64,000 nt of DNA from Spirosoma panaciterrae DSM 21099 (GCF_000374025.1 NZ_KB893182.1:117819-181818), one strand, 5' to 3'. Numbered from the stretch's first letter, positions 1 to 9,130 are shown. Numbers and translations are program-made. Notes: generated from the sequence alone by a model not told the origin.

Positions 1-282
1 CGCATCCAGACAAGCCTGCATGGTTTCGCGGGTCATGATTTCCTTCCGGTCGGGACCCGCATCGACATGGCAATGCCGACAAACCTGATTACACATTTTT
101 CCCAGATTGATCTGAAAAACAGCCGGTTCAACGGTGCTTAGCGGAAACAGTCCAGCGGTTTGAAGTTTCTGGTGAAATAGGGGTAATTGCAACGTATCGG
201 CCACTTCGCTTTGCAGCGTTTGCAGTTGTACGTCAACGTTGGCTAACTGATGCCCACTGGCTTTAAGTGATTTCATAAGCAT
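1..282 (-). CDS. arsS: arsenosugar biosynthesis radical SAM protein ArsS (5' part only)
   Basis: Only the N-terminal 94 residues lie in the window; the gene runs off the left edge. The radical SAM cluster motif CxxxCxxC is seen as Cys64, Cys68 and Cys71 in MCNQVCRHCHVDAGPDRKEI, and this wording around the motif is characteristic of the ArsS family. ArsS is known to use SAM radical chemistry to attach the adenosyl-derived sugar to dimethylarsenic during arsenosugar synthesis. The start at 282 has a second ATG two codons later (276) that is equally possible. The next gene upstream on the same strand (366-698) belongs to a family found beside ArsS, which supports the call. Identity is confident; the C-terminal Cys-rich domain cannot be checked here. 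Confidence 0.88.
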   Translation of the reverse strand, partial: MLMKSLKASGHQLANVDVQLQTLQSEVADTLQLPLFHQKLQTAGLFPLSTVEPAVFQINLGKMCNQVCRHCHVDAGPDRKEIMTRETMQACLDA

Positions 283-285
283 AAT

Positions 286-352
286 GAGCGAAAGAGTGAA
301 TGAGCGAAAGAGCGGGCTGCCGGATGGCTTTCGCTCTTTCATTCTTTCGCTC
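286..352. repeat. long imperfect hairpin between arsS and the peroxidase-like gene
   Basis: Left arm 286-310 pairs with right arm 328-352 over 25 positions with two mismatches, with a 17-base loop. Each arm is itself built from the repeated unit GAGCGAAAGA, so the structure looks like a local repeat expansion. It lies inside the minus-strand operon, so it could act as an mRNA processing, stabilising or attenuation element. The pairing is direct observation; the role is inference. Confidence 0.6.
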
Positions 353-365
353 TTTCACTCTTTTA

Positions 366-698
366 TTACATCGATAATTCTTTGGCTTTGTTCATCATTT
401 GGACGCCGTGCACCAGCGAAGCCCCGCCACGAATGGCGGCTGCTACGTGGACGGCTTCCATCATTTCGGCTTCCGAACAGCCTTTTTCGAGCGTATCGGA
501 TGTGTAGGCATCAATACAATAAGGGCATTGCACCGTATGCGAAACCGCCAGGGCAATCAGTGATTTCTCGCGGGCTGTCAGAGCACCTTCCGCAAAAACA
601 GAACCGTAGTACGAAAAAAACTTGTCGGCCAGTTCTTTCTGAAACTCACCAATTTTGCCAAACTTCTTGAGGTCTTCAGGATTATAATAGGTCTGCAT
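366..698 (-). CDS. arsenosugar-associated peroxidase-like (carboxymuconolactone decarboxylase/AhpD fold) protein
   Basis: A 110-residue protein of the carboxymuconolactone decarboxylase/AhpD-like fold. The redox pair is visible as HTVQCPYCIDAY (CxxC around residues 58-61), followed by the conserved acidic/His region EAEMMEAVHVAAAIRGG. Small proteins of this type travel with ArsS in arsenosugar clusters and are annotated there as peroxidase-like; their precise reaction is not established. The length fits the family. It is separated from arsS by a hairpin-bearing gap of about 80 bp and from the SDR gene by about 70 bp, all on one strand, so co-transcription is likely. Confidence 0.85.
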   Translation of the reverse strand: MQTYYNPEDLKKFGKIGEFQKELADKFFSYYGSVFAEGALTAREKSLIALAVSHTVQCPYCIDAYTSDTLEKGCSEAEMMEAVHVAAAIRGGASLVHGVQMMNKAKELSM

Positions 699-707
699 AG
701 GGATCGG

Positions 708-721
708 GCCGGTGCACCGGC
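708..721. repeat. 14-bp perfect palindrome
   Basis: GCCGGTGCACCGGC is a perfect palindrome, 10 bp upstream of the peroxidase-like gene start (minus strand) and inside the short gap after the SDR gene. It could be a dimeric-regulator site or a small hairpin. No known regulator is implied. Confidence 0.35.
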
Positions 722-765
722 TGAATTAAGTTAATATGAATACGAGAACAAGCTAAAAATAGATT

Positions 766-1695
766 TCACTCATAAAAGTGCCGGAGTCTTCGGGTCGTGG
801 TGAGCACAATCCAGTCGCCTAGGCGGGGCAGGTGTGTATGAACCAGCACGATCAATCTTCCCAGTGCCGAAATCACGGTCCGTTGCCGACGTCGCCGAAT
901 ATGATTGAGAATGATCCGGGCAACGTCGGCCTGACTTTTCTGCCAGCGGGGAGGCCGATGCGCAATGGGTACAGGCCGGCCCGTTGCATCGAGTACGCGT
1001 TTGTCTGGATCATTCTGCGTGAACCCTATGTGTACGACACCAATCTGAATACTTGTATGAGCCAGTTCGAGACGTAGCGTATGAGCTAAATTAGCCACGG
1101 CTGCTTTTCCGGCACAATAAGCGGAGCCGCTGGGCATGCCATTCAGCGCCGAGATGGATGAAATGAACGTAACGACGCCCTTAGTTTTGGTTAGATGCGG
1201 TAAAGCGGCTTTCAACGGATATACCGTTCCATACACGTTGCTATCGAGCACCTGCCGGAATACGTCGGGAGTCATATCCGCAAAGTAAGCCCGCATCGAA
1301 ATACTGGCGTTCGTGATCAGAATATCCAACTGCCCGAAATTGTCGATAGCGGTTGCAATCAACCGTTCGCAGTCGTCGAAGCAGGTTACATCGGCCAGGC
1401 AACTCACGACGTCCAGGCCCTCGTCAAGCAGCTCATCTTCTGTTTGTGCCAAACGCTCCGTTGTGCGTCCGTTTAAAATCACCTTCGCCCCAGCTTTGCC
1501 CAATGCCCGCGCTGTAGCTTTACCAATGCCCGATTCCGAACCGGTCACAATGGCAACTTTTCCAGCAAACGGCCCTGTAGGAGTTACTACCCCGGATTTA
1601 CGCTTTTTCGAGGCCTCCGAAACAGCAGTGGGTAAAGCCGACGTTTGTAGGTCTACAGGTTCCGTTGATGTGATGGGCTTAGTTAGTTCGAGCAC
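766..1695 (-). CDS. short-chain dehydrogenase/reductase of the arsenosugar cluster
   Basis: A 309-residue classical SDR. The cofactor motif TGSESGIG is at residues 51-58, ITNAS at about 127-131, and the catalytic Tyr193 and Lys197 in SAYCAGK, with the catalytic Ser near 180. A poorly conserved N-terminal extension of about 40 residues and an Arg-rich C-terminal stretch (IRRRRQR) lie outside the Rossmann core; the true start may be later. The start overlaps the end of the epimerase gene by 17 bp, which suggests translational coupling. The substrate is not known; context suggests a sugar or aglycone step in arsenolipid/arsenosugar tailoring. Confidence 0.82.
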   Translation of the reverse strand: MLELTKPITSTEPVDLQTSALPTAVSEASKKRKSGVVTPTGPFAGKVAIVTGSESGIGKATARALGKAGAKVILNGRTTERLAQTEDELLDEGLDVVSCLADVTCFDDCERLIATAIDNFGQLDILITNASISMRAYFADMTPDVFRQVLDSNVYGTVYPLKAALPHLTKTKGVVTFISSISALNGMPSGSAYCAGKAAVANLAHTLRLELAHTSIQIGVVHIGFTQNDPDKRVLDATGRPVPIAHRPPRWQKSQADVARIILNHIRRRRQRTVISALGRLIVLVHTHLPRLGDWIVLTTTRRLRHFYE

Positions 1696-2692
1696 GTTGA
1701 GTAAGGTAGTTATGTTGTGTAAACCAGTTGAAGGCTTCGTCTATGGCTTCTTCAATCGGCGTTTGGGGTAGTCCCAGTTCGGTAATGGCTTTCTGCGAAC
1801 TGAAATAATGACCATCGTTCGCTACGGCAATCATGGCTGAATTTAGCCTTCCCGGACGACGGGTTAGTTTGGCAAAAGCGTCGCAACCGATACCATACAG
1901 CCTGGCCAGGCCGGGTGGAATGGGCCAGCGCGGAGGGGCTACCCCCATGCGTTGCGCTATTAGTTGAAACGCTTCCTGATAACTCATGTTTGAATTTCCT
2001 AGTATATACGACTCCCCCAATCGTCCCTGCATCAGGGCATTGACCGTGGCTACTGCTACGTCGCGTACGTGAACATAATTTTTTCCACCGGCTGGGTAAC
2101 CCACCACGCGCCCTCGATAGAGTTCCAGAAGCATTTGCCCAGACGTCGGTTTGGCATCAAATCCGCCCAGCATAAAGGTCGGATGCACCAGAATGGCGGG
2201 AAGACTACCCCGTTGAACCGCTTCCTGAACCCGATCAGTAGCCGCCCGTTTACTGTCGATGTAATCGGAGCCGTATCGCTTTCCCGCAAACGGATACGTT
2301 TCATCGCCCGGTTGTTGCTTTGTCCCGAACCCAAAAACGTTGGCCGTTCCAACATAAACGAATCGTTGAACGCTGCCCTGCCGGGCTGCTTCAATCATGT
2401 TTTCGGTTCCGGTCTGATTCACGGCCCATACCACCGGATTTCGGGCCGGGTTCACCTGAGCCTGAGCTGCTGCGTGAATAACCGCGTCACAACCTGCCAC
2501 TGCTGTTTGCAACGACCGAACATCTAAAACATCACCTTCAAACCACTCAATAGGCAGACCCGCCAGCGTCGGGCAGCGCTGTTGATGCCGAACGAGTACC
2601 CTAACCCGGTATCGACGTGCCAGCAGTTCGCGGGTCAGATTAGCCCCCAGAAAACCATTGGCTCCGGTTAGTAGTACGGTTGTTTTCATCAA
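1679..2692 (-). CDS. NAD-dependent epimerase/dehydratase family protein
   Basis: An extended-SDR sugar nucleotide-type enzyme of 337 residues. The NAD-binding motif GANGFLG is at residues 10-16 and the catalytic YxxxK is seen as YIDSK in the middle of the protein, with a preceding YVGTANVFG strand. It overlaps both neighbours by a few bases (4 bp with the glycosyltransferase, 17 bp with the SDR), so the three genes form one tight operon. The reaction is probably redox or epimerisation of a nucleotide sugar or a 3-beta-hydroxysteroid-like substrate; the exact substrate is not visible. Confidence 0.85.
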   Translation of the reverse strand: MMKTTVLLTGANGFLGANLTRELLARRYRVRVLVRHQQRCPTLAGLPIEWFEGDVLDVRSLQTAVAGCDAVIHAAAQAQVNPARNPVVWAVNQTGTENMIEAARQGSVQRFVYVGTANVFGFGTKQQPGDETYPFAGKRYGSDYIDSKRAATDRVQEAVQRGSLPAILVHPTFMLGGFDAKPTSGQMLLELYRGRVVGYPAGGKNYVHVRDVAVATVNALMQGRLGESYILGNSNMSYQEAFQLIAQRMGVAPPRWPIPPGLARLYGIGCDAFAKLTRRPGRLNSAMIAVANDGHYFSSQKAITELGLPQTPIEEAIDEAFNWFTQHNYLTQRARTN

Positions 2693-3381
2693 CGATAATT
2701 CAGCATGGCTTTATAAGTGCGGGCAATCCGACCGGGCGACACGTTCATAAAGAACAGCGAAAAAGCGGTTAGGTTGGCTATTTGTACACGGAACCAGCTA
2801 TTGGTGTCGTATTTTCGGGCCGATACCAGTACGTCTTTCGGGATGATACAAAACCGGGCAACTTTCCGAATCCGGATGATGATGTCAAAATCCTCCATGA
2901 TGGTGTAGTATTCATCGAAGCCGCCCAATCGGTCAAATAGCGCACGGGTTATGAATAGAGTCTGATCGCCCCCGCGACTCATAATCCCCGGAAAACGGGT
3001 TCCATAACTGTTGAACCGGAGCATGATTTTGTCCGAATTGAACCGAAACCGATAACAACCCGCTTCATAACCCGCTTTTACGGCCTGCTCAATATCTGCA
3101 ACAAAATCAGGGTTAATACCGACGTCGGCATGGACAAAATACAGAACGTCCCCTTTGGCCAGCGTAGCCCCGAAATTCATCTGAGCCGCCCGGCCCGGCT
3201 TGGGCGATTGCCTGACTACAGCACCCGCCTGTCTGGCCACCTCAGCCGTACCATCAGGGCTTGCGGCATCAATCACCAAAACCTCCAGTAAAGAACTTCC
3301 CCCGAGTGTCAGCAAATTCTGAACTAACCGGCCAATTGCCTGGGCTTCGTTGTAGGTGGGAATGATAATGCTAAACGTCAT
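2689..3381 (-). CDS. family 2 glycosyltransferase of the arsenosugar-associated type (TIGR04283-like)
   Basis: A soluble GT-A glycosyltransferase. FSIIIPTYNEA opens the fold right after the chosen start, followed by VIDAASPDGT, the HADV metal-binding loop, and GGDQTLFITRALFDRLGGF, which is typical of the subfamily that co-occurs with ArsS. From the ATG at 3381 the protein is 230 residues, the usual size. An upstream in-frame ATG at 3474 would add 31 residues unlike the family and overlap the barrel gene, so it was not chosen. It probably transfers a sugar to an arsenic-containing or lipid acceptor in the cytoplasm. Confidence 0.85.
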   Translation of the reverse strand: MTFSIIIPTYNEAQAIGRLVQNLLTLGGSSLLEVLVIDAASPDGTAEVARQAGAVVRQSPKPGRAAQMNFGATLAKGDVLYFVHADVGINPDFVADIEQAVKAGYEAGCYRFRFNSDKIMLRFNSYGTRFPGIMSRGGDQTLFITRALFDRLGGFDEYYTIMEDFDIIIRIRKVARFCIIPKDVLVSARKYDTNSWFRVQIANLTAFSLFFMNVSPGRIARTYKAMLNYR

Positions 3382-3457
3382 TGGCAATTGATAAGTAAGC
3401 AAAATAGGGTTTTTATCAGCCTCTGACAAACCCTCCAGACGGGAAGCTTCTTTTCCG

Positions 3458-4564
3458 TTAAAAAGCCTCTCCAATGGTTAGATAAAAACCGCTCGACTGC
3501 CGTCCCATCCCGTAATCCAACCGGATGTTAAGATGGTCGCGACGGTTCATGGTAAAGCGCAATCCGGCTCCGTAGGCCACTTTGGGCTCATTAACTCGTA
3601 GCCATGATTGCGCATCTCCCAGAATACCAGCGGCTCCGAAAACCACGCCCCCCAACCGTTTGTACAGATCGAACCGGAGTTCACTCTGAAGTAAGGCTAC
3701 ATTCTGGTTGCGGTAGCGACCTTCGTAATAGCCCCGCATTCGTTTGGTGCCTCCCAGCAATGACAGGGCATTGAAGGGAGCCTCGCCCGTTGTAAAACTT
3801 ACGAAATAATTGACCGCTAAGATTGCATGATCGCTCAATGAATGATAGGACGATACATCGGCAGTATAGCGGTCGAAGCGGACATTGCCGCCCAACACCT
3901 GATTATGAGCCAGATACGCAATGTCGGCTACAACGCCTTTGGAGGGAAAGAAAATGACATTACGTGAATCATAAAACAAGCCGAGTCCAGCCCCCGACAA
4001 ACGACTGCCCAATCCGCCAGCTACGGAACCCGACGCCAGCAACCCGCCCGGCTCGACGCTAGTTACCTGATAATCTTCGTATTGATACCGAATCCCAGCA
4101 TAGAGCTTTCCTCGACTTATATTGGGACTGATACGCCGGAAGGCATTGATCCGTATACGCGGGAAGTTTACGCCGTATAACTCACGGGGAACTTCCTGCT
4201 GGCCAACGCCATAGAAATAATAATTGTAGCGATAATACCCAGCCTCGCCATTGATGTAATAGTTGTCGCGGTCGTAAAAAATCTGAAAAGGCAGGTAAAA
4301 CAGGATTTGCTTGTTCTGGGTATAGGCAAAGCCCAGCGTAACCTGCGACGGACGAATGGAGGCTCTGGCCCGCCCGGACGAATCGGATCGCAAGAAGGCC
4401 ATATCGCGCTTAAAACGGAACGTAGCTGTGGCCGCTGCCCCATACGCCACCCGGGTTTCGGGTGTATAATAAACGAGTGGAAGGGGTAAGATACTGAACG
4501 CCTTTGGAACACTGTCGGGCGGAGGGGAAATCAATAAGGCAGTTACCAGCGACGAAAAGAGCAT
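3458..4564 (-). CDS. outer-membrane beta-barrel protein, BamA/TamA C-terminal type
   Basis: A 368-residue exported barrel. A short hydrophobic leader is followed by many alternating amphipathic strands rich in Tyr, Arg and Gly (for example YYINGEAGYYRYNYYFYGVG), the motif LLGGTKRMRGYYEGRYR, which resembles the strand-16/L6 VRGY-type loop of Omp85 proteins, and a C-terminal Phe (TIGEAF), the usual barrel-assembly signal. No POTRA domains precede the barrel, so it is a short barrel-only member. It is the first gene of the minus-strand arsenosugar operon; a role in exporting or anchoring the product is inference. Confidence 0.78.
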   Translation of the reverse strand: MLFSSLVTALLISPPPDSVPKAFSILPLPLVYYTPETRVAYGAAATATFRFKRDMAFLRSDSSGRARASIRPSQVTLGFAYTQNKQILFYLPFQIFYDRDNYYINGEAGYYRYNYYFYGVGQQEVPRELYGVNFPRIRINAFRRISPNISRGKLYAGIRYQYEDYQVTSVEPGGLLASGSVAGGLGSRLSGAGLGLFYDSRNVIFFPSKGVVADIAYLAHNQVLGGNVRFDRYTADVSSYHSLSDHAILAVNYFVSFTTGEAPFNALSLLGGTKRMRGYYEGRYRNQNVALLQSELRFDLYKRLGGVVFGAAGILGDAQSWLRVNEPKVAYGAGLRFTMNRRDHLNIRLDYGMGRQSSGFYLTIGEAF

Positions 4565-4688
4565 TGAAAAGTTGAGTTGCTTACCGTATCATACGAAAAG
4601 AGTGTCGACAGGGTTTGAATTCATGAATATTAAAACCATTCGGTAGATTGGGCCGTATATCTCTGTATAGCAAAAGTTGAACTGAATT

Positions 4689-5450
4689 ATGACAATGCAC
4701 CCCACGTATAAATTCCTGCTGGTTGGATTGGTATGCCTGCTAACCTCGGCCTTCACCGAACCAGTAGTAGCGCCTGTCGATCACAGCGCCTATGACCGAT
4801 TGCTGAAAAAGTACGTCAACGAAAAAGGTCTGGTCAATTACAAAGGCTTTAAATCGGATGAGAAAGCCTTGAACGACTATCTGGCTACGCTTAGTAAAAA
4901 TCCTCCGGCGGCTTCGTGGAGCAAAAATGAGCAGATGGCTTTCTGGATCAATGCCTACAATGCGTACACGATTCGGCTCATTCTCGACCATTATCCCGTA
5001 AAAAGCATCAAGGACATTGGCTCCAAAATCAAGATTCCGTTTGTGACTACGCCCTGGGCTGCCAAGTTTTTTACGATCGGTGGCGAAAAAATGAGCCTCG
5101 ATAACATCGAGCATGGCATTCTGCGCAAAAAATTTAACGACCCCCGTATTCACTTTACCCTGGTCTGTGCGTCCATTTCGTGCCCCCGCCTTCGGAATGA
5201 AGCGTATACAGCCGATAAACTGGATGCCCAAATGGACGATCAGGGACGCGATTTTCTGAATAATCCGAGCAAGAATAAAATCGGTAAAGACGAAGCCCAA
5301 CTGTCGAACTACTTCAACTGGTATAAAGGCGACTGGACCAAGAATGGGCAGTCGGTCGTGAAATGGGTCAATAAATATTCCAATACAAAAATTTCAGATA
5401 AGACCGACATCGAGTTCCTGGATTACAACTGGAATCTCAACGAGCAGTAA
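4689..5450 (+). CDS. DUF547 domain-containing exported protein
   Basis: A 253-residue protein with an N-terminal signal peptide (KFLLVGLVCLLTSAF). The DUF547 hallmarks are present: FWINAYNAYTIRLI near residue 93, LDNIEHGILR, and HFTLVCASISCPRLR with its conserved Cys and Arg. The function of the domain is unknown; the fold resembles papain-like/transglutaminase proteins. It starts a plus-strand operon divergent from the barrel gene and is followed 21 bp later by a flavin oxidoreductase. DUF547 genes are often seen in bacterial arsenosugar clusters, which supports the link. Confidence 0.85.
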   Translation: MTMHPTYKFLLVGLVCLLTSAFTEPVVAPVDHSAYDRLLKKYVNEKGLVNYKGFKSDEKALNDYLATLSKNPPAASWSKNEQMAFWINAYNAYTIRLILDHYPVKSIKDIGSKIKIPFVTTPWAAKFFTIGGEKMSLDNIEHGILRKKFNDPRIHFTLVCASISCPRLRNEAYTADKLDAQMDDQGRDFLNNPSKNKIGKDEAQLSNYFNWYKGDWTKNGQSVVKWVNKYSNTKISDKTDIEFLDYNWNLNEQ

Positions 5451-5471
5451 TCACTGTTGAAACGGGCGGTT

Positions 5472-6845
5472 ATGAAGCACCTGATCATCATCGGAAACGG
5501 CATTGCCGGTATCACAACCGCCCGGCATGTCCGCCAGCAGGATTCCAGAGTAGGGATAACGGTCATTTCGGCTGAATCCGAGCATTTTTACTCGCGAACC
5601 GCGCTCATGTACATCTACATGGGGCACATGACCTACGCGCACACGAAGCCCTACGAAGACGGTTTCTGGGCCAAAAACCGTATCGACCTGCTACAGGGAT
5701 ACGTCGAGCAGGTCGATACGTCGACGAAGCGGATCCGGCTGGCTGATGGAAAATGGCTCGATTACGACGTACTGGTGGTAGCTACCGGCTCGGTGTCGAC
5801 TACGTTCGACTGGCCTGGTCTTACCGCTTCGGGTGTACAGGGGCTATATGGGCTGCCCGATCTGGAGCGGATGGAGCAATTCACTACGGGCATCGACCGG
5901 GCGGTAGTCGTGGGTGGTGGACTCATTGGTGTCGAGCTGGCCGAAATGCTCCGATCCCGACACATTGCCGTAACGATGCTGGTCCGCGATCCCCACTACT
6001 GGAGTTCGACGTTGCCCGCCGAAGAAGGTAAGTTGATCGGTCGTCATTTGCTCCGGCATGGCATCGATCTCCGGCTTGAAACCGAGCTAAAAGAAATTCT
6101 GGCCTGGCGTGGCCCGGCCGGGCCGCGTTCGGCGGATGCATCGGGTCGGGTGCGGGCGGTCGTGACGAAAGCAGGCGAAGAAATTCCCTGCCAGTTTGTG
6201 GGCCTGGGTATCGGTGTCACACCGAACGTAGCCTTTCTGAAAAACTCAGGAATTGAACTGGGGAAAGGGGTTTTGGTCAACGAGTATTTCGAAACCAACG
6301 TAGCCGATGTGTATGCCATTGGCGATTGCAACGAATTCCGGCAACCCATAGTGGGTACAGACGGAGCTTTGCGCAAACCCATCGAACAAATCTGGTATAC
6401 GAGTCGGATGCACGGTGAAACCCTGGCCCGAACGATTTGCGGCTCGCGAACGGCTTACCGACCGGGTGTCTTTTTCAACTCGGCCAAATTCTTCGACATC
6501 GAATACCAGACCTATGGAACCCTGAACGCCCAACTTACCGACGACGAACAAACCTATTACTGGGAGCATCCGGCTGGTGAGCAGTGTCTGCGCATCAACT
6601 ACCGGAAAACTGACCAATCCGTTGTTGGTATCCATGCCTTTGGGCTACGGTTGCGTCAGGCTGTCTGCGAACACTGGATTCAGCAGCGTACCCCTGTCGA
6701 GAATGTACTGAGTCAGTTTCGGCAGGCCGATTTCAATCCCGAATTTTCAGAATTCTACACCGACCAACTGGCCGGGCACACTCCTGCCGGATCGCCGAAC
6801 CGCCGAAAGGGGTGGTTTAGGCGGTTATTTTCAACTACGCATTAA
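5472..6845 (+). CDS. NAD(P)/FAD-dependent oxidoreductase
   Basis: A two-dinucleotide-domain flavoprotein of the rubredoxin/nitrite reductase type, 457 residues. GNGIAGITTARH at the N-terminus binds FAD, VVVGGGLIGVELAEML near residue 150 binds NAD(P)H, and VYAIGDCNEF near residue 280 closes the FAD site. The ATG at 5472 gives a start right before the first beta strand; an in-frame TTG at 5457 is less likely. There is no obvious redox-active disulfide. Genes on both sides are tightly spaced (13 bp to the next), so it probably delivers electrons to the membrane iron-sulfur protein encoded next. Confidence 0.88.
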   Translation: MKHLIIIGNGIAGITTARHVRQQDSRVGITVISAESEHFYSRTALMYIYMGHMTYAHTKPYEDGFWAKNRIDLLQGYVEQVDTSTKRIRLADGKWLDYDVLVVATGSVSTTFDWPGLTASGVQGLYGLPDLERMEQFTTGIDRAVVVGGGLIGVELAEMLRSRHIAVTMLVRDPHYWSSTLPAEEGKLIGRHLLRHGIDLRLETELKEILAWRGPAGPRSADASGRVRAVVTKAGEEIPCQFVGLGIGVTPNVAFLKNSGIELGKGVLVNEYFETNVADVYAIGDCNEFRQPIVGTDGALRKPIEQIWYTSRMHGETLARTICGSRTAYRPGVFFNSAKFFDIEYQTYGTLNAQLTDDEQTYYWEHPAGEQCLRINYRKTDQSVVGIHAFGLRLRQAVCEHWIQQRTPVENVLSQFRQADFNPEFSEFYTDQLAGHTPAGSPNRRKGWFRRLFSTTH

Positions 6846-6857
6846 TCCGTTATCACT

Positions 6858-8408
6858 ATGCAAACTACCGGGCAACGCATTGGTCTCACCGCTTTTCTGA
6901 TCGGATTTGCGCTTTTTATAGCCACCCTTCCCCTGAGCCGGTATGTATTGACAGACAAGGTCCTGAGCCAAACCATCAATAAGGAGCAGTTAGCGGCTGT
7001 CCGAATGGCTACGGCATCCATGCAGGGAAAGGTGTACGGGTCGTCGGTCGGATTTGTCGGGGATTTTCGGGCTGCCATTGCCCGGCTTAATGAAGGCTAT
7101 AAGCAGCGTAATGAGACTAGTCGTTTTATTCATGATTATGCTTTTCCGGTAACGAAAGCCGCCAGCACTGGCTTTTTTTCGGATAATAGCCAACTGTTTT
7201 TCTGGCTGATTCTATTGCTGTGTGTTGGCGGAGCCCTGCTTTATATTTTACCAGCTCAACGGGCGTTGCCCGGTATAAAAAACAATGGCATCTATCAGGA
7301 CCCGGCAACCAACCGGGGCTGGATTGGTGTCGTGGTGTGTGGTTTTCTGATTGGGTTCTACGTCCTGCTCTATTTTTTTCCAGAATACATGACCAATTGG
7401 GTGTTGCTGTTCGACCCACTGAGCCAATTACTGAACGGTGGGCCCGCCAGCCAGTGGTTCGTATATGGGACGCTGTACACGCTGGTGATTCTGGTAATGG
7501 GCGTGCGGATGATGGTTAAGTACCGACATAGCCGCTACCAACAACTGCGCACGCTTTCGGTTATGTTTTTCCAGGTGGTCTTTGCGTTTCTGATTCCTGA
7601 ATTGCTCGCTTTTTTTCATCAGCCCGCGCAGGATTTGAAAAATATGTGGCCGCTGGATTATAGTTTTTATTTCGATTACCGAATCGACGAAAAGATAAAG
7701 GCGGGTACGTTTGGCATCTTTCTGCTCGTCTGGGGAACGGCTCTCTGGATGCTGGGTGTGCCGATCCTGACGTATTTTTACGGCAAACGCTGGTACTGCT
7801 CGTGGGTATGTGGCTGCGGTGGTCTGGCCGAAACCCTGGGCGATCCGTACCGACAGCTATCCGATAAGCGGCTGGTTGTCTGGAAGCTGGAGCGTATTAT
7901 GGTGCATTCGGTACTTGTATTTGCGGTTGTGATGACGGCATTGGTGCTATACACCTACTGGAGTGGGCAACCGTCACTATTCGGATTTCTGGATTCCTAT
8001 GGTATCCGTTCGGTATACGGGTCTGCTATCGGGGCTATTTTTGCAGGGGTATTGGGCACTGGATTCTATCCCGTTTTCGGGAGCCGCGTCTGGTGCCGGT
8101 TTGGCTGTCCGCTGGCGGCTTACCTGGGGCTGGTTCAACGCTTTAAATCCCGATTCCGCATCACGACAAATGGCGGTCAATGCATTTCCTGCGGCAACTG
8201 CTCGACCTACTGCGAAATGGGTATCGACGTGCGCTGGTATGCACAGCGGGGACAGGATATCGTACGCTCGTCCTGCGTCGGATGTGGTATTTGTTCAGCT
8301 GTTTGCCCACGGGGTGTTTTAAATCTGGAAACGGATTCAGTAACCACCCGAAACACCAATCCTGGCCCAATTTTGCTGGGAAATAACAGTTTTCGTATTC
8401 AACCATGA
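6858..8408 (+). CDS. membrane 4Fe-4S electron-transfer protein (NosR/NapH-like)
   Basis: A 516-residue polytopic membrane protein with several hydrophobic segments. The middle carries the NapH/NosR-type motifs YCSWVCGCGG and WCRFGCPLAAY. The C-terminus carries two ferredoxin-like clusters: CISCGNCSTYCEMG and CVGCGICSAVCPRG. This matches proteins that move electrons across the membrane with two 4Fe-4S centres. The last bases overlap the following gene by 4 bp (ATGA). Together with the flavoprotein upstream it forms a likely electron-transfer pair; the terminal acceptor is not visible in the window. Confidence 0.87.
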   Translation: MQTTGQRIGLTAFLIGFALFIATLPLSRYVLTDKVLSQTINKEQLAAVRMATASMQGKVYGSSVGFVGDFRAAIARLNEGYKQRNETSRFIHDYAFPVTKAASTGFFSDNSQLFFWLILLLCVGGALLYILPAQRALPGIKNNGIYQDPATNRGWIGVVVCGFLIGFYVLLYFFPEYMTNWVLLFDPLSQLLNGGPASQWFVYGTLYTLVILVMGVRMMVKYRHSRYQQLRTLSVMFFQVVFAFLIPELLAFFHQPAQDLKNMWPLDYSFYFDYRIDEKIKAGTFGIFLLVWGTALWMLGVPILTYFYGKRWYCSWVCGCGGLAETLGDPYRQLSDKRLVVWKLERIMVHSVLVFAVVMTALVLYTYWSGQPSLFGFLDSYGIRSVYGSAIGAIFAGVLGTGFYPVFGSRVWCRFGCPLAAYLGLVQRFKSRFRITTNGGQCISCGNCSTYCEMGIDVRWYAQRGQDIVRSSCVGCGICSAVCPRGVLNLETDSVTTRNTNPGPILLGNNSFRIQP

Positions 8409-9043
8409 ACGTAGATTACTTTCGAACGGGGCTGATCAGCCTTGTCGTATGGATGGGGCTGACACTGACGGGCTATGGACAAAATACTCCGGCCGATACA
8501 GCGCGCACAAAAGAATATGCGATTGAAGTGGCCGGAATTAAAGTGGGTACGATGACCGTTAATCGGCAGCAACGCGATAAACAAAATGTGATTTATACCC
8601 TGATCAGCGACGTAAAAGTCAATTTTCTGGTTTACAAGATCAAAATCTACTATAAAGTCATCAGCCTGGTTCAGCAAGGCAAATTAATGCGGTCTACGGT
8701 CGAAGCCCATACGAATCGGGGGGATTTCTCGTCCCGGACCGAGTGGAAAGGCGACCATTATGAGATTGCTGCCAACCAATATAAATACACGCACAACGCT
8801 ACCGAAACCCGGCGTATCGATTATACGGTTACGGATATGTTCTTCTCAGAGCCAACGAATCGAAATCGGGCCTATTCGGAATATTTCGGCGATTATTTTA
8901 CACTGACCTCCTCCGCAAAAGGAACCTATCAGGCTAAGTTGAATGACCGGGAAGATGAATACCACTACGAAAACGGGCAACTCGTAAAGATCATCAAGAA
9001 AAATTCGTTGAAAAACTTCATTATTCGGCCCATCGGGAAATGA
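8405..9043 (+). CDS. exported DUF6134-like protein
   Basis: A 212-residue protein with an N-terminal signal peptide (LISLVVWMGLTLTGYGQ). The mature part is a beta-rich repeat of short strands (YAIEVAGIKVGTMTV, IYTLISDVKVNFLV) with many charged and aromatic residues, as in DUF6134 and related DUF3108-like periplasmic proteins. It overlaps the 4Fe-4S gene by ATGA, so it is translationally coupled to the electron-transfer pair. No catalytic residues can be named. It closes the plus-strand operon. Confidence 0.7.
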   Translation: MNVDYFRTGLISLVVWMGLTLTGYGQNTPADTARTKEYAIEVAGIKVGTMTVNRQQRDKQNVIYTLISDVKVNFLVYKIKIYYKVISLVQQGKLMRSTVEAHTNRGDFSSRTEWKGDHYEIAANQYKYTHNATETRRIDYTVTDMFFSEPTNRNRAYSEYFGDYFTLTSSAKGTYQAKLNDREDEYHYENGQLVKIIKKNSLKNFIIRPIGK

Positions 9044-9130
9044 AGTATAAGAGGCTACTGGAAAATCACGGGTAGTTTTGCCTTTTCGTTCAAAATCTGT
9101 CACTTATGATTAATTCCGTGTAGTACGAAC

